Source: Bradyrhizobium sp. Leo170 (GTDB lineage: Bacteria > Pseudomonadota > Alphaproteobacteria > Rhizobiales > Xanthobacteraceae). From it: a DNA stretch of 64,000 nucleotides. The notes below the pieces were generated by a model. It did not search any database. It was not told the origin of the DNA and was given only the letters and a program-made list of their open reading frames with translations. The stretch is from contig NZ_PSRR01000005.1 of assembly GCF_004296405.1 (NCBI RefSeq), positions 1-64,000 of the forward strand. Reading direction: 5' to 3'. Of the stretch, positions 63,782-64,000 are shown one piece after another; positions within the stretch are counted from its first letter, which is position 1; every line of letters begins with the position of its first letter. A program made the translations under genes and the position numbers.

Positions 63782-64000
63782 CGTTCTATCGGACCTGCAC
63801 CGGCTGTGTCGTCCAAGGGCAACCATGCGACGCGCGCGACGGGTTACGCAAGAAACTCAAGGGTCTCGGCGTTACGTCGGTGAAATGGAAATGCGCCGAT
63901 CGCATCGCGAGGTTTCAGGTCGGCGACCTGGTCTGGGTCGACACAGTCGCGGACCCCAACGATTACGGAGATGACGGCGAACCGTATCGCGACGAATTTC
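63778..64000 (+). CDS. Phage protein with CxxC start, cut by the window edge
   Basis: The frame from ATG 63778 is open to the edge: MTFYRTCTGCVVQGQPCDAR, then GLGVTSVKWKCADRIARFQV and GDLVWVDT. Three or four cysteines suggest a small zinc site; the RFQVGDLVWV part looks like an SH3-type strand pair. Unknown function. Confidence 0.6.
   Translation, partial: MTFYRTCTGCVVQGQPCDARDGLRKKLKGLGVTSVKWKCADRIARFQVGDLVWVDTVADPNDYGDDGEPYRDEF

Overview
The window reads as a chromosome segment of an alphaproteobacterium close to Bradyrhizobium (Nitrobacteraceae), carrying the left part of a large integrated prophage that runs off the right edge. The host assignment is inference. It rests on high GC, a complex I operon in which an FkbM-type methyltransferase sits between nuoD and nuoE, a UbiA/HAD gene group, a GcrA-family regulator (an alphaproteobacterial family) and rhizobial-style small zinc-ribbon genes.

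Region 1, 1-15.9 kb, is host chromosome. On the minus strand lie nuoA, nuoB, nuoC, a four-helix-bundle (23S rRNA IVS-type) element flanked by degenerate short repeats, nuoD, the FkbM methyltransferase, nuoE, a two-helix membrane protein, nuoF, a membrane-anchored protein and the start of nuoG. A plus-strand group follows: a small membrane protein, a UbiA prenyltransferase, a polytopic membrane protein, a HAD phosphatase and a zinc ribbon. Then come a minus-strand O-antigen ligase/polymerase-like protein, tRNA-Asp(GTC), a remnant of a phage-type integrase and a SnoaL-like gene.

Region 2, 15.9-28.4 kb (minus strand), is the late virion module of an HK97-like siphovirus: TerS, TerL, portal, major capsid, small head protein, connector genes, tail terminator, tail tube and an SGNH-hydrolase tip protein. 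The portal carries a C-terminal copy of the end of the HK97 capsid fold. No prohead protease, tape measure, tail chaperone or baseplate gene is visible, so the module looks deleted and the prophage is probably defective unless those genes lie elsewhere.

Region 3, 28.9-39.0 kb (plus strand), is an early accessory module: an HTH protein, a strong sigma70-like promoter, then many small genes, a DUF932 protein and a DUF3560-methyltransferase fusion. Nearly every gene up to 34.6 kb is preceded by an intergenic hairpin and then a 17-bp start-associated repeat (GCGCRATTGTGCGCAAC) just before the ribosome-binding site. A second dispersed repeat (CGGCTACGATCGATTTT), often in pairs 24-29 bp apart, occupies 32.9-38.4 kb.

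Region 4, 39.0-49.6 kb (minus strand), holds HNH and other small genes, a 2.4-kb gene-poor patch with chromosome-like small genes, a DnaB-type helicase, a TOPRIM primase, a possible PD-(D/E)XK nuclease, a GcrA regulator fused to nine repeats and the C-terminal motifs of a cytosine-5 methyltransferase, and a divergent HTH regulator.

Region 5, 49.7-64 kb (plus strand), is the recombination and right early module: an N-truncated SMC-like ATPase, a RecE-like exonuclease, a probable annealing protein, an HNH protein, a DnaA-domain-IV-like protein, a radical SAM protein, a TIM-barrel protein and zinc-finger proteins. It ends with a nicotinamidase-like hydrolase and a vWA / PP2C phosphatase / protein kinase set that matches the TerY-P triad architecture. 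Almost all genes here are coupled by ATGA or GTGA overlaps. Three genes in regions 4 and 5 show an apparent single-base deletion (near 47.42, 51.28 and 53.81 kb), from either decay or base-calling error.
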